Positions 22,574 to 34,498 of a stretch of 64,000 nt of DNA are shown here, in pieces. Position 1 is the stretch's first letter, and each line of letters begins with the position of its first letter. The translations under genes and the position numbers were made by a program. Source of the DNA: Diplonema papillatum (taxonomy: Eukaryota > Euglenozoa > Diplonemea > Diplonemida > Diplonemidae); assembly GCA_030068145.1 (NCBI GenBank), contig JAPJBO010000026.1:186001-250000 (forward strand), in the 5' to 3' direction. The notes below the pieces were generated by a model that worked only from the letters and a program-made list of their open reading frames with translations, was not told the origin of the DNA and made no database searches.

Positions 22574-23227
22574 TTATTCCTTGGGCGGGTAGATGGTGAC
22601 GATGTCGGGCAGGTTCTTGGAAGGTCCCTTCAGGCCTTCCGGGTCGTGCGGAAGCATGATGCTGACCTTCAGACCCAGAGTACCCTGTCGCATGTGGATG
22701 TGACGAGTGCACGTCGACACGAATTGGCGGGGAACGTCACCAGAGCACTTCATGTATCCGTCCTTGAACTTCATCGCCTTGGCACGCTGTCCTCGGACCT
22801 TTCCGGACACGATCAGCTCAACACCCTTCGCGCCGCTGTCAATCACGAACTTGATCACACCGTAGCACGCACGACGCACAGGCAGACCAGCGACCAGCTT
22901 GTACCTCAGCGACTCAGCCTGCGCAATGGCCGACAGTCCTCTGTTGCGCACTCTCTCGGCGTACAGCTCAACGCCGCCCTCCGTGAACCCGAATCGCTTC
23001 TGCACAACCGACGTCAGCTCCCTGATTCTCCTGCCGCTCTCGCCCAGCACGTCGGTGGAGCGCGTGGCCTGGATAAGGATCTCCGTCTTCGACGGCGTGA
23101 CACGCACTTCAAGACCCGAGAAACCATCCTCGGCAAGCTCTCTGCGCAGGAACTCGTTCAACTCGCAGTTGAACACACCGTCGGCCACGAACTTGCGGCG
23201 CTTCGACAGAGTCGGTCTGAGGGCCAT
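22574..23227 (-). CDS. RPS3: 40S ribosomal protein S3, copy 2
   Basis: 217 residues, intronless, from ATG 23227. The protein is identical to copy 1. I count about five base differences between the two coding regions, all silent (for example CAGGGTA against CAGAGTA near the 3' end). Similarity stops almost exactly at the start and stop codons: the sequence before the ATG and after the stop is unrelated to copy 1. This suggests gene conversion or strong selection limited to the coding region, or dispersal through an mRNA copy. Both copies appear intact, so both could be expressed; tandem copies would raise dosage of this highly made protein. Confidence 0.97.
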   Translation of the reverse strand: MALRPTLSKRRKFVADGVFNCELNEFLRRELAEDGFSGLEVRVTPSKTEILIQATRSTDVLGESGRRIRELTSVVQKRFGFTEGGVELYAERVRNRGLSAIAQAESLRYKLVAGLPVRRACYGVIKFVIDSGAKGVELIVSGKVRGQRAKAMKFKDGYMKCSGDVPRQFVSTCTRHIHMRQGTLGLKVSIMLPHDPEGLKGPSKNLPDIVTIYPPKE

Positions 23228-26200
23228 TTTACTTTCTTTGTGTGTGCTTGGAGGTTTCCTGAGTATGGTTTAGGTTGAACAGCTTGCCTTAAGTTGAAAC
23301 CGCCCTCTCCTTGGAACGGCACGTCGCTCGACGAGCCCTCTCCGCCTGTCAAACAAGCTGAATACGGCGGGCTCTCCCATCAGTAAAGCGACATTCTTTG
23401 CAGCGACCTCACACCTCTTGTGTCACTGTGACTGCTGCTCCTGCTGCTTCGCCAGAGAGTAGGTAGACAGAAAGAGCATTCGCACGCGTGTTTAAATAGA
23501 AGATGAGGCATGCTGCCTTGAGAGAGTTTTAGTTACTCCCGCATCCGCGCTTGACTCGATCTCTCAGCGCTTCAATGGGGACACTGAGGAAAAGTCGCAT
23601 TCCACTCGCTGGTAGCGACCGTCACCGCTGTGAGAATGAATCGCTCGCTTTTCGGCGGCCGAGTTTGCTACAGAGCTGTGGTTCCAACCCTTCAGTGCAG
23701 GCACTGAGCATGCAAGGTGGCCCAGTTTGCTGGGCATCAGCGTACTGCTGGTATTCAGAAGGCTGGGATCAACCCCTCGCATCAAGACCTGTGCTCTATG
23801 AACGGTGGTAATGGTGTCTTGCAAGTAATCTCTTCATCGGGATGAAAGCGCTTACGCGTACACCATACGCATACGGGTCGACCACCGATGTTACTGTGAA
23901 CAAACCAGCGTGCCCAAAGCAGGCGTTCGCCGTGAATGATAAAGCATGGAATAACAAGAGATCGGGAGCCGCCCGAGAGCGGTGCACACGGAATCGCGGC
24001 CCTTCAGAGCCCACTGAACCAGGCAGAGATTTCCAAAACCAGGAAAACAGAACGTAGTGAAAGTGGGCTAAAATTTTGGAGAATGGTAGGCATGTCGAGG
24101 TTGATGGTTATGGCACCTACCATTAGATGAAGCCGATGAAAACGGCGGGGGAGGGAAGTGAGCACGGCGGGGCGAAAAACAGAGAAACGTCCCGTTCTGA
24201 AGGGAACCGAAGCCCACCCGTGCCGCAAAGATAACGCGCGACTCGCTTTGCGCCATGTTGACGAAGGGGCGAACGCACTCTTCTCTTCTCTAACCTAGAC
24301 TGGGAGTGTGTGCCACCCGAACAGGAGCTGGCTAAAAAGCGTCGTAAAGTTAAATTTCGGTTTCAACTGTGGGAATGTGTCGCGGTGAACCCCTTTACCG
24401 TTACCCAACTACGTCAGTGCCGTGCACCGCCGTGTGCACCAGCCCGAGGAGGTGGTACACTCTCCGTTTACACTGTACCCTGATGGTGAGCCAGCCACAC
24501 AATATTCTGATGCCAACCTAATCGACCGCGATACACCGGAACCTCTCTCCGAATTTTCTGTGATACACGTATGACGGACCGTGGCAGACCATGGAAAACA
24601 ACGGTGGATTATTTGGTTCGGTTCCAAGAGACGGGGCCCATTAGGGGCTTAGCTGATAGAGAGAACGAGGGAAAGAGAGTGAGAGGACACAACAGAACAA
24701 AACTAAGGGTGTGTGGACCTCCACCGTCAGGTGGGCCAAGCTAAACGACGAAGCTCGGACGGCTTCCTGGGAGATACAGGGGAACAGGTCAGACACTATT
24801 TCCGAAGCAAAACCTGGTACTGCTCGACATCGTGAGAACGCGTGGGCCTGCAAAAGCCGCACCAACGCTTTCCTTCTAGCGTTTATTACGTCCTTCTTTT
24901 CACCGATTCTGGCTCGCAATCATTAAAATGCGACGAATGCATGACAATCATCTTCAGAGTTCTAAAACGAAAGCTCTTTCTTCGAGCAAAAGCAAAGAGG
25001 AGCCATATATTACGTGTACTACTTACGTGTCTTCTTTCACGTTTTCTTTTCGTGTTTCTTCTTCGTTCTTTCTCTAAGACGCGGTCGAAATAGAAGCAAC
25101 AACAGCCAGCAACTCTGCGAGTTTGGAACCACTTTTTTTGACTGGAAACTTTTCAGAACCAAAAACGCCCGAAGCCTGCTGAGTGCTCCTTCGGCCCTAA
25201 ACGGCCAACGACAAAAAAAACGTTTTGTTAACTTTCCTCACTGTGCCATTATTGATGCAAAGCGCCAATCCGCCTACGTTTCCGGGTCTATTTGGCACCG
25301 TTCTCTTCATCCGAGAAAAGAGCGAGCAAAAAGTCGTCGGAAAATATTTGCTACGTAGACCAGCGGGAAAATATCACCACACTTTGCCAAAGCCAGAGTC
25401 CACTGTTTGTGGCCATTGAAAAATGACCCAGACTGAGTATCAATTCCGCCGAGGCACACATTTGCCCATGTGCGAACCTAAGTTTCCTTGGGGCTACAGG
25501 GTGCGCCAAACGCGCCGCGCCGCGCCACGCCAAACACGCCACCACACTGTGCGGGGGAAGGGAGGCGATTCGTAGTCCACCTGTTACGGGAAACCTTTGA
25601 CATTTGAGTCAAAATAAACCCAAAAATGTCCAGAAAATGGGTTTGGCACCTCAAATAAAACTTCAAAGTATGATGTGGTGGTGTTTGAGTGTGGGCAAAA
25701 TTTTCGGGTTCCGGGCCAAAAAGTTGCTAAGTACACAAAATGTTTTTTTTTTCAGAATCCCACTGTACCATGGCAGTCTACCCGACGGTTACTGACTGTT
25801 ACTGGCTGTTACTGGCAGTTACTGGCAGCGCAGACCTGTCAAACACACCAATATCAAAAATTGCGCCGCCAAAAAGAAGTTAATGCACAAATCCACAAAG
25901 AGTGGGTGCCGAAAATAATAATTAAGGATTTATAAATTAGCGGCCGATAAATTATAAACCACGCATATAATTGGCCTATAAATTAGAGGCTGGACGGTAC
26001 GTATGGCGTCGTCGCACGAATGCGCTGACGCCCGACCCACTCCTCTTGTTCTGCCTGTTGCTCACTGCCCTGAGGTGTACTGCGGGCTAGGCTCAGCAAC
26101 AAATCACCACTACCGTTTGTTGATTATTGTGGTTCGTCGGCATTTCATTGCCGCAGGGTACATTACACCCGCATTGCACCCGTCAAAACCGGTCCAAAAA

Positions 26201-26917
26201 GGCTGCTTGCAGGGATCGATCCCCTGGAAAAAGCGTTGGCTTTCACTGGCTCTGGAAGAACAGGGGCACGAAGAATAGGTTGACACCCTCTGAGAACAGG
26301 TCTTCTGGAAGAATTCGTCATCGATCTTCTCACCGGACCAAAAACTTGTCGGAACGCACGGCGGGATCGCCGAGAAAATGGACAAATGATGATCCCAAAG
26401 TGAAGAAGTTGTCAATTCCTGGTGAAAACATTAAGGGCGCGCCAAACGCGCCATACAGGGTTTTCTGGCGCGACCTGGTGCGGCTGGCGCAGGAGCCACA
26501 CTGCTCTGCACGCGTTACTACGGGGGAAGGGAGTGAACCGTTCTAATACCCGACATCTCCACGGCGTCAGATGTTGACTGTCACCGGAGCGGTCTGGAAG
26601 GTTGCCCCGAGGAGGCGTGAACTTCCCAAGCCATTGCAACTCTGAAAGAGGTTGTCGAGAACTTCGTCAAGATGGTGACGAAGACTGGTGGATGAGGATG
26701 AGTGCAAGACAGATGGTACGTTCAGCGAAATGTGCGCCTGTTTTTCGAGGAGCACTTTTTTCAGAGCCTTTTGCGCGGGCAGACGCTACCACGAGGGAAA
26801 AAAAACGAGAGTATTTGTTGCCCTCTTCCCTTCCAAACTCAGAAAACCCGAAACCTGGAGAAAACATTGCCGAACAAAAATGAAAAGTACGTGCGCTCGG
26901 CTAAGGCCGGCGCGTGG
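23228..26917. other. Long intergenic region, no convincing gene
   Basis: Contains a TGTTACTGGC-type 10-bp tandem repeat (25789-25830), an A+T-rich patch with repeated TATAAATTA (25915-25990) and two blocks with GCCAAACGCGCC (25505 and 26446). A plus-strand frame at 26127-26546 shows no recognisable motif and may be mobile-element debris. Confidence 0.5.
25915..25990. repeat. A+T-rich patch with repeated TATAAATTA
   Basis: TATAAATTAG occurs at the two ends of the patch and ATAAATTATA in the middle, in a window that is otherwise close to 50% G+C. No function is evident. Confidence 0.5.
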
Positions 26918-27877
26918 CGAGACTGGAGGCAGCAGTTAAAGTTCGGGGAACAGTAAAGTTCGGGCTAAGCTAAGTTCGGGCAATGCTGGTGAAGCTAAGT
27001 TCGAGTGATGCTAAGTTCGGGCGTTGCTAAGTTCGGGCGTTGCTAAGTTCTGGTGCTAAGCGCTCAGGCTGCGCTGGTACTAAAAAAAAGTTCCGGCACG
27101 AGCGAAGTTCGGCCAGGGTGGTAAAGTCCGGTGAAGCCAAGGTCGGTGCTCGTGCCCGGGGGGGGACACCCCCCCCGACCCACCGAGTACGGGAAAAGTT
27201 TGGCGCTGGTACCCGGGTTTGCGCCCCCCCGGACCCCCCCGCCGCCCCCCGGCGAAGCAGAGTTCGGGCGCAGCTAAGTTCAGACGATAATAAGTTCGAG
27301 TGATGCTAAGTTCGGGCGCAGCTAAGTTCTGGTGAAGCAAAGTTCGGGCGCAGCTGAGTTCGGGCGAAGCAACGCTCGGGCGAAGCTAAGTTCTGGCGAA
27401 GCAAAGTTCGGGCGCTGCAAAGTTCGGGCGATGCTAAATTCTGGTACGGGCGCAGCTGAGTTCGGACGAAGCAAAGTTCGCGTGAAGCTAAGCAAAGTTC
27501 GGTTCTCGTAGCAGTTTGGCCTGTGATGGCAAGCTCGGCCGCCCGACTCCGTTTCCCGGGGTGACCAAATACCGCGAGATACTGAGAAACTCCGCCAAAA
27601 ACGCAAATTTCGGGCACATAAGACCCCGAAACCCAACAAACCTCGAAAACCATCTTCGACCGGAAAAGTGTGAGGGGCGGGGTTCGAACCCGGGCCGACC
27701 GGCCTGAAGGCCGGCGCCCGCTCACTCTGCCACCCCCGTGCATTTTCCCAGAAGGTAAAAAAGCTTACTCTGAACTATTATCCAGTTCAAAAACAATACG
27801 GTTTCATAATTGTTGCAAGAAAAGCCGGGTTGGCTCGAATAGAGGCTATTCACATTGCATGTTCATATCCAGTCTCG
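26918..27877 (-). mobile_element. Composite inverted-repeat / tRNA-like / minisatellite element, copy 2
   Basis: Inverted copy. The CGAGACTGGAGG end is at 26918-26929 and the other end (TCCAGTCTCG) at 27868-27877. The order on the minus strand is the same as in copy 1: conserved lead, tRNA-like segment (27673-27737), conserved block, then the CGAACTTAGCTTCGCC-type array with a G/C-run block at 27157-27250. No target duplication is clear. Confidence 0.8.
27673..27737 (-). ncRNA. tRNA-derived segment with box A and box B (copy 2)
   Basis: On the minus strand, GGTGGCAGAGTGAGCGGG (box A) is followed by the hairpin CCGGCCTTCAGGCCGG and GGTTCGAACCCC (box B). It is almost the same as the segment at 14518-14585. 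Confidence 0.7.
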
Positions 27878-28316
27878 AAAAATCTGGGTGGAGGAGTTCA
27901 AGACATGGCTTTTCGCCTTCGCTCGCTCGCAGGCCGGGATCACCAAGAGTGGGAAGCGGTTGCCAGGGCTTGTCTGGAAAAGTGAGGGAAACACAAAGCT
28001 CAGGAATGATCCCACAAGGGAGGGAGGTTTTCGTACTCAACCAAGGGGTGCTTCCCAAAGTTCTTGCATGACTGAGCTGTTCACCTTTTCAGAGTTAAAG
28101 TTCGCTTGAGACTGTTTATCATCTTTTCAGTCCCGAAGGCCTTATGTGCTTCCGGCAAAGAACCACTCAGTCAGTTTTCTTCTTTTGCTTTTGGGGGCAG
28201 AGCTCAGCTCACGTTGTTAGCAGCTTTCGCTCGCTAACAGCAACAAAACTGCTGAACATCGGCTAAAGGCAAATTTGGTTGTTGACGGATAACCCACGAG
28301 CCGTGAGTCCGCTCAC
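27878..28316. other. Spacer, weak open frame only
   Basis: A plus-strand frame (27855-28109) includes EEFKTWLFAFARSQAGITKS and a possible donor AAAA|GTGAGG at about 27983, but no family is recognised and it overlaps the mobile element end. The rest is 3' flank of the CDF gene. Confidence 0.4.
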
Positions 28317-29570
28317 TTAGCGGTGATCCCACGGATTGTGGCTGACTTCGTAGTCGATGTGGACGTACGCTCGAGAAACGTACGGCGCGGATTCAAGGAC
28401 GATTTGGAGCGATTCGCCGATGTCGTGCGTCTCGCGCAGTGACATGTGCGGGGGGAGGACGATGTCGACTTCGACTTGGTACCCGCTCCCTCCCAACGCA
28501 ACGGCACGCACGGTGTCGATGAACAGAATGGCTGGGTGGTGATGCCTCGCGGTCCACGTCAGCTGCCGCAGGATCGCCAAGGGCGCCGACTTTCCCGACA
28601 GCATCATCATGTTCTCATACCCTGTGAGCGCCCAGGTTTTCATGATGTACAGCGTGATGACAATAGCGGCGATCGGATCTATGTACCACCGATCCAAGTA
28701 CACTGCGGCAAACGCGGCGGCGACACCGATTCCGTTGCTGAGAACGTCGTTTCGGTGGTCGGACGCAAGCGCGTCGACAGCAGGCGAGGTGTGGCGGTAC
28801 TTTCTGCAGTAGAGGAACAGAAGCGTTTTCGCCGCAATGATGACGCAGATGAAGATTACACTGAGGATGTCGAGATCTATGTCGTGATCCCCAGAAATGA
28901 GTACTTCGACACTGTACTGGATAAGCTGAAACGAAGCAGTGAACATGCACGCAGAGAAGACCATAGTGCCGATGGGCTCGAAGGTCCTTTTGCCCAACGG
29001 GTACTTCTGGGGGTTCACGTGGTTGGCCATGCGGTTGGTGCAGACAAGAATCAAGCCGGATACGATATCCAGCGCAGAATCCAGCAGGGAGGCGATGAAG
29101 GCAACGGAGCCAGTTTGCAAGACTATGATGACCTTCGCAACGAGGATCACGATGTTGCACGCAAGGGAGATCCTCACGGCGAAGGCAGCGCTCGCGTTGT
29201 CTTCTTCTTCGGCAATGAACGAGCCGGTGGCTACCTTCCGACGAAGCTCGTCCATTTCGATGAAAGAGTCGATCGCCTCGTTTTGATTCGCATAGAACTT
29301 CTTCGTCTTCTTCGAGTGTTTGTCGTCGGACACCTTCAAAAGTTCCTTTGCGTTGCCACCTTTCGAGCTAACCAGTTGGCGGATCGGATCCGTCACAAAA
29401 GGGGTATAATTTGCGTGGTGCGAAAATGCAGCGAGCAACATCAAGTCATCCGACTCATCGCCCCGAGGCACGTCATCGGCCTCAATACTATCCACTGGAA
29501 TCGGCACAGGCAGTGAATAGGAGGGCTCGCTTACAGCTGGCTCGTAAGCCGGCTCCGACGACGACATCAT
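28317..29570 (-). CDS. Cation diffusion facilitator, probable Mn2+ transporter
   Basis: 417 residues, intronless, from ATG 29570. The N-terminal 120 residues are a hydrophilic cytosolic tail. Six membrane helices follow between about 125 and 325. The metal-binding signatures are DSALD in helix 2 (Asp164, Asp168) and DHRND in helix 5 (Asp271, Asp275). A DxxxD pair in both helices marks the Mn-CDF branch (plant MTP8-11 type); Zn-CDF members have HxxxD instead. YPLGKRTFEPIG (about 190-201) is the conserved loop after helix 2. The C-terminal domain from about 330 has the usual CDF fold (VRAVALGGSGYQVEVDIVLP and HIDYE). It should move Mn2+ from the cytosol into a compartment or out of the cell in exchange for protons. 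Length and all key residues are intact. Confidence 0.93.
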   Translation of the reverse strand: MMSSSEPAYEPAVSEPSYSLPVPIPVDSIEADDVPRGDESDDLMLLAAFSHHANYTPFVTDPIRQLVSSKGGNAKELLKVSDDKHSKKTKKFYANQNEAIDSFIEMDELRRKVATGSFIAEEEDNASAAFAVRISLACNIVILVAKVIIVLQTGSVAFIASLLDSALDIVSGLILVCTNRMANHVNPQKYPLGKRTFEPIGTMVFSACMFTASFQLIQYSVEVLISGDHDIDLDILSVIFICVIIAAKTLLFLYCRKYRHTSPAVDALASDHRNDVLSNGIGVAAAFAAVYLDRWYIDPIAAIVITLYIMKTWALTGYENMMMLSGKSAPLAILRQLTWTARHHHPAILFIDTVRAVALGGSGYQVEVDIVLPPHMSLRETHDIGESLQIVLESAPYVSRAYVHIDYEVSHNPWDHR

Positions 29571-30352
29571 TCCCCTCTTCCCTTGTTACCCTTCGTTCTA
29601 ACAAATGGTCCTGCGATATAGTTCAGCTGGCAGTTGGTACCGGGCGGTGTTTAAAAAAAACGCTTTTTGACCGCGACTTCGCTTTGTTTTGTTAACTGAT
29701 GCCAGACATGACTGGAATGCAATGGCCATGATCGAAGCTTACCGTCCATGGACGTTTGAGTATAATAGCTGACTAATGAATGATGAGTGGTGAAATCAGG
29801 CAGCCGAGTGTTGTTAGGGGACCGTAATTCACGTCACGCACGTTCACTTGGGTGCATCAACGTGGGTTGCTCTGGTGTGTTGGCCTCCGCTCTGCATCCC
29901 TCGCTCCTGCTTCGTGAGGGATGGTGGTGTGAGCACGAGAAAAGCCTCTGTGTCTGTAGGCTGGGGTTGAGCCAGCTTCGTGAGGGGGGGCATCGCGCAT
30001 GAATGCCGTGCTTCGGGCAACTGGCGTGCCATGCCTAGCTGTCCAAGCGCTCGAAACAAGAAGGATGATTGTGGTACTTCTGTGCAGCAACCGAGAGCAG
30101 TTGAATGATGCACAGCACGCTGCGTTTCGTGTCGAAATTCGGCACTTCGGAGACTAGCCCCCCAGCGTGCGAACAACACTAGAGTAAGCATAGAGTGAAG
30201 ATAGCTTCAGAGAGCAGCACACAACTAAGATACCTCAACTATGAGTCTTAGTGGCCATGTTTGACCCCCGCGCGATCCACGTGTTTCTGTAACGGGTAGG
30301 AAAGGATGAGTCTCGGTACGCCGATGCACGCCGAACTGAGAACTTCGGGGCT
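29571..30352. other. Intergenic region, nothing recognised
   Basis: Separates the methyltransferase-like gene from the CDF gene. It should hold the promoter of the CDF gene and the 3' flank of the methyltransferase gene. A short duplication of TGCTTCGTGAGGG (near 29905 and 29972) is visible. Confidence 0.5.
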
Positions 30353-31117
30353 CTAAACTCGATGGAAAACACGGAGCACATCGGCGACGTGGGGCCAGTT
30401 GTTGATGGCAAGGCGAATGCTCTCGTGCCAAGCAGGGTTGTTGAGAAAAGGATCCGCCGTACACGCGCCCTTACCGGTCTCTCCGATGATGATGACGGTG
30501 TTGCTCTGCGTAAGCTGGATCGCCTCGGCAGCCCACGTTTGGCCAGGATACGGCCACGTGATCAGCAGCGCGCGGGAGTTCCACTTGCGCACAGCATCGC
30601 ATGCGCCGACGGACGCTACGTCGTACCACATCTTGCGGAAGGTCAGGATCGGGTTTACAGCCGCCGCAGCCGCCCACTCGAAGCTGTCGGTAGCAACCAC
30701 GTCCGCTCCTTGGTCTGCCAGCAGCCGTGCCACGTAGCCGCACCCGGCACCAATCTCCAACAACGGGCCGTGTCGGCAAGCTTCAAGAACGGCCTCGCTG
30801 TTTACCACTGCAAAGCCGTAGACGCTCGTGAAGAACAGCCTGGCGTACGTATTCTCCAGTGCGACACCCGCCGCCGCGGCAGCAGCGTGCAGGCCCCTTT
30901 TTGCCTTCTCCGCGTCGCTTAGCACTTGGTCACTTCCGGCTTCCTCGAGTTCTGCCATCACCAATCGACTACTCTCACCCTTGCACAGCTCGTTGCTAGA
31001 CATCACGATCCACCGGACACACTCTCTCCAATCAGCATCGTCCGAAAAGTCTGGCAGGCTTTTTACGACACTTTCTTCCAACACCGGAGGAGGGAGGTAT
31101 CGGTTCCCGCTGGGCAT
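30353..31117 (-). CDS. Methyltransferase-like protein (class I SAM fold)
   Basis: 254 residues from the ATG at 31117 (MPSGNRYLPPP). The upstream codons of the frame lack an ATG. The SAM-binding glycine loop is LLEIGAGCGYVARLLADQG at about 119-137, followed by an acidic residue at the end of strand 2 (VVATDS, Asp144), as in Rossmann-type methyltransferases. Further strands are ALLITWPYPG (184-192) and VIIIGE (208-213), where a canonical enzyme would have motif IV; here it is TWPYPG, which suggests a small-molecule or divergent substrate. The N-terminal 100 residues are helical. No membrane segment or signal is seen. The fold is fairly sure; activity and substrate are unknown. Confidence 0.7.
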   Translation of the reverse strand: MPSGNRYLPPPVLEESVVKSLPDFSDDADWRECVRWIVMSSNELCKGESSRLVMAELEEAGSDQVLSDAEKAKRGLHAAAAAAGVALENTYARLFFTSVYGFAVVNSEAVLEACRHGPLLEIGAGCGYVARLLADQGADVVATDSFEWAAAAAVNPILTFRKMWYDVASVGACDAVRKWNSRALLITWPYPGQTWAAEAIQLTQSNTVIIIGETGKGACTADPFLNNPAWHESIRLAINNWPHVADVLRVFHRV

Positions 31118-32745
31118 CGCATGGACCTGAGTCAAGAAGCTTGTGTGGGTTCAATTCCGATGGGGGGGCTGAGTAACAGCTGTCACACATCTAAGGGCGG
31201 GTACGCAAATTACGCAATGGCAACACAGACGTTCTCGGTACCACCTCGGATGGTTGTGGTGGCCAGAGGGGTGTTTTACAAGCAAAGGTGATTGCTGACT
31301 ACACAGCAGGAAGCACAGCCTAGCCGGTGCAAGCTTGTGTCCTTGTCACGGTAACGTTCAAGCTTCTAAAAATAGGCCAAAGTAGGAGCTGTGCGGCAAA
31401 TTGATGAAAGTTCAAAGTCTGATGTTGTTCTTGAATATGGCAGTTTAACATTCTTCACCAACCCCTTGCAGTGTGCCATCCACAGGCATGCTGCTCTTGA
31501 GCGTCACACATATCTGCTTTCCTCCAATGTGCTCGACCTCGTTCATATGCCCACGCAGGTTTTGAGTATCGCAAGCTGTATCCGTCGAACCGTCGCAAAA
31601 GAGCCGGAAAACTTTAAAATATTGGTGCATGTCACTCCGCAGCACGACCTCGTTCTGCTGTCAGTTCACCTTTTTTTTTGAGCTTCATTCGTCTTAGTTT
31701 CTTCTCTCGTTTTCTTGTTTTTTTTGGCATCTCGCTCTGCTTTTCTTCTTCCTCTTGGACAGGTCACACGCAGGGGTGGGGTGAGCCCCTAGAACTGCTG
31801 AGGCGCGAAGTCCTCCAGAACTGACGGTAGTGGTCCACACGTTTGACTTGTTTTGATGTGCGTTCTCTCTCTCTGAACTTCATACGTCGGGCTTAATTGG
31901 GGCGGCCGCGTTACTGCCCTCGAACCTTTCCGCCGGGAGTTGCTGGTTGTACTGTGGTCATTGTGTGCTTCGCACTTGGCCAACAGGTTCGCCCCCTCCG
32001 CACGCCAAGTCCGCCCTTCGGTATTAGTTCGTTCAGAACTTCTCTCTTCATTTACGAAGTTCTTGACCACTCTTTTGCAATGGATAACCCCTGGAGCGGA
32101 GTACAGCCCATTAGCACAACGCTACTGAAGCGCCTACTGGCCGCTCGTGGTGACCGACGGGACATCCGAGGACACTCACACGCACACCAGACGTATCAGC
32201 ATGCTTCTTTCCTCTTTTTTCTTTCGTACGCATTCATGAGTGTGGTCGTAGCGCCCATGTCGAGCACCACGACCTCCAGGTCCGCAGACTGGATGAGACA
32301 TTGACGATTCGGACTCAAATAAAAGGAGAGGAGGGGATATTGGCTAAAAGTCTTAGACAGACAGTTCGCTCCCAGGCAAGAGCGCCCGGGTCGGAGGTGG
32401 CGCACAGTCCCGTCCGGCTCTGCCGTGAGGCTGACCGCCGAGTACCACCGATTATCCCCGATTCCCACCGACAGATTTGTCGGCTGCTGGGTCGAGAAGC
32501 CCGATCCTCCGAACAAGCTGCCTATTTCACAGGGCATAGGGGCAACCCCGCGATTCTGTGCGCTTGCACGAATTTCAAAAGGCACGATAATTGCACGGTG
32601 GAAAAGGCAGCCATCCTGAGACCACCCCGGTTTGCTTCTGTGGAAGTGAAATAGGAGCGTGCCACCCCGCTGCTCGACGGAGGCTAGAGGGGATGGGGGT
32701 GGTTGGGGAGAACCGCACGGTGCACTACTAGCCATGAAAGAGACA

Positions 32746-32880
32746 GGCGCTTTGTTTTGTTTGTGCGTGCCGGTTGATCGTTTTCCCACTTGTATTTACC
32801 CTGTGTATATTCAGGTAAGGAATTCTGATCAACCACCAAAACACGCTGCCTCCGTCGTTTTAGCCTGCACAATACATTGA
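32746..32880 (+). repeat. Dispersed repeat family E, copy 1
   Basis: Shares GACAGGCGCTTTGTTTTGTT, TTGATCGTTTTCCCACTTGT and AAGGAATTC-GATCAACCACC (with one variable base) with 58838-59000. Confidence 0.65.
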
Positions 32881-32912
32881 AGGGCAACCCGCAAGATTGT
32901 TAGTACTAAAAA

Positions 32913-33128
32913 CAGCGTAATGACTAGTCCTATTACAACTGAAAAGTGCTTACCACTGAACTTTGACGTGACTAGCAAAATTACTACGAAGAGTGCTTTC
33001 TACTACTGCAGTAGTAAGAATGACTACTGCAGTAGTTAATCTTACTACTGACAGTAGTCATGTGACTAGTAAGATTTATGACTAGTAAGATCAGTAGGAA
33101 GTGACTAGTAAATGGCATGACTAGTGCA
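32913..33128. repeat. TGACTAG / ACTACTGCAGTAGT repeat array
   Basis: TGACTAG occurs six times in about 215 bp, most often followed by TAAG. Two palindromes ACTACTGCAGTAGT lie near 33002 and 33023. The array is imperfect and has no fixed unit length. Confidence 0.7.
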
Positions 33129-34454
33129 CCGTGCAACGCTATTCGGTGCACTCCAGCACTGGGCGGGAGTTAACTGTGCGGTCAAAGTGTCAGGTGTGGG
33201 TAAACCCGCAAAATGGACCACACAGTTTAACTTACCCGCCCGGTGCTCGTGTCCGCGCCAACTACAGAACGAATTCTTGTTATTGCGCGCTGATACTGTC
33301 CCGGGGACTAGCTACGCGTCGCTGAGCCCGAGGGAGCCAAACAATCCGGTTTCGGAGCGTTGGCAAAGCAGAAAAATATGCCTTCGCTCTTTCGCTATCC
33401 TTTCAAAAACTGTTGCGCTGACGCATCCACACTTCTTCCACACGATCCCTTTGGTGCTTCCGACGATGAACGTCGGTCCGTTTGCCTTGGACGGTTTTGC
33501 GGCAACTTTGCCGTACCGAATATATTCCGCGTTTGAAATCCCGGGATACCGGACGTAAAAGGTCACGGCCACCTCCGAGCATCCCCTGAAAAAGCAGGTG
33601 TTTGTTCAAAAAGGCCGTGTTGCTATTGTGTTTGGTTGTACTCCTCGTTTTTTTTTTCCCCCGACTAATATTTCCACCCCCCCACCCTGCCCCCATTCTT
33701 TCATGTTTTGCCTCAGGAACCCGCCAGGAGCATCGAGAGGAGTGGATTCTAAAAACGGTGTTAGGTACTACTTGGTGATACTGCTTGACGACGAAGCATG
33801 ATGGGTGCCTGTGGGTAAACCGGTAAGTGTTTCGAAGCAGAACATAGGGGGGTGGACGGGCCCAGAAAGGTCCAGGCCGCCGTGATTGGGGCGCGACATT
33901 GCACGTGATACGAAAGGTCCTCGGTGACTGGAAGGAACGGCGCTGCACCTTTCCTTCCAGCCGCCCACTGACGCCGCTTCGTTCTTCGTTTCTTCACTCG
34001 GTCTCGATTTCTCTGCACAACTTTTCTAGCTAGCTGGGAGACGAACGATAAAAACACAAGAGTGATGGCGTCCTCCGACGACGTTGTTCAAACGAGAGGG
34101 AAAAAAAAGGCAACCTCATAGTTCCGGTCGAAGCCTGACAAAGAATCACATGCTAGTTGGTTAGCCACTGGCTGCCAATGGTACCACAGGAAAGCACAAG
34201 AACCGCCCAGAACTACGCAAGGTTGCAAAGCATCCCGCACAGCACCGAGCATGCAACACGAACAAACTGGACCTTTGCTGTGTGTTAGCCCACATCCGAA
34301 AATGGGCTGTGCTGTGAAGACCACTTCGGCACGGTAGCGGGTTGCCATGTGGATGAGTCAGAGACTACTCACTCACCAAGCAACGACTACTAGCAAGTAA
34401 CTACTACTAGGACGATGCAGCAGCAGGTCCTTTCCACAAACAGGTCTGTCACAG

Positions 34455-34498
34455 GTTGATACAGTGCCACAACGCGTGCGCAGTGGCTCTGTATCAAC
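34455..34498. repeat. 16-bp inverted repeat (hairpin)
   Basis: GTTGATACAGTGCCAC (34455-34470) and GTGGCTCTGTATCAAC (34483-34498) pair with one mismatch around a 12-base loop. Confidence 0.75.

Noticed and set aside
26127..26546. Possible transposase fragment on the plus strand
   Set aside because: Basic composition and the place next to repeats suggested it, but no catalytic motif or family pattern can be seen.
32196..32789. 197-residue minus-strand frame
   Set aside because: No motif, random composition, and it overlaps the family E repeat; likely chance.
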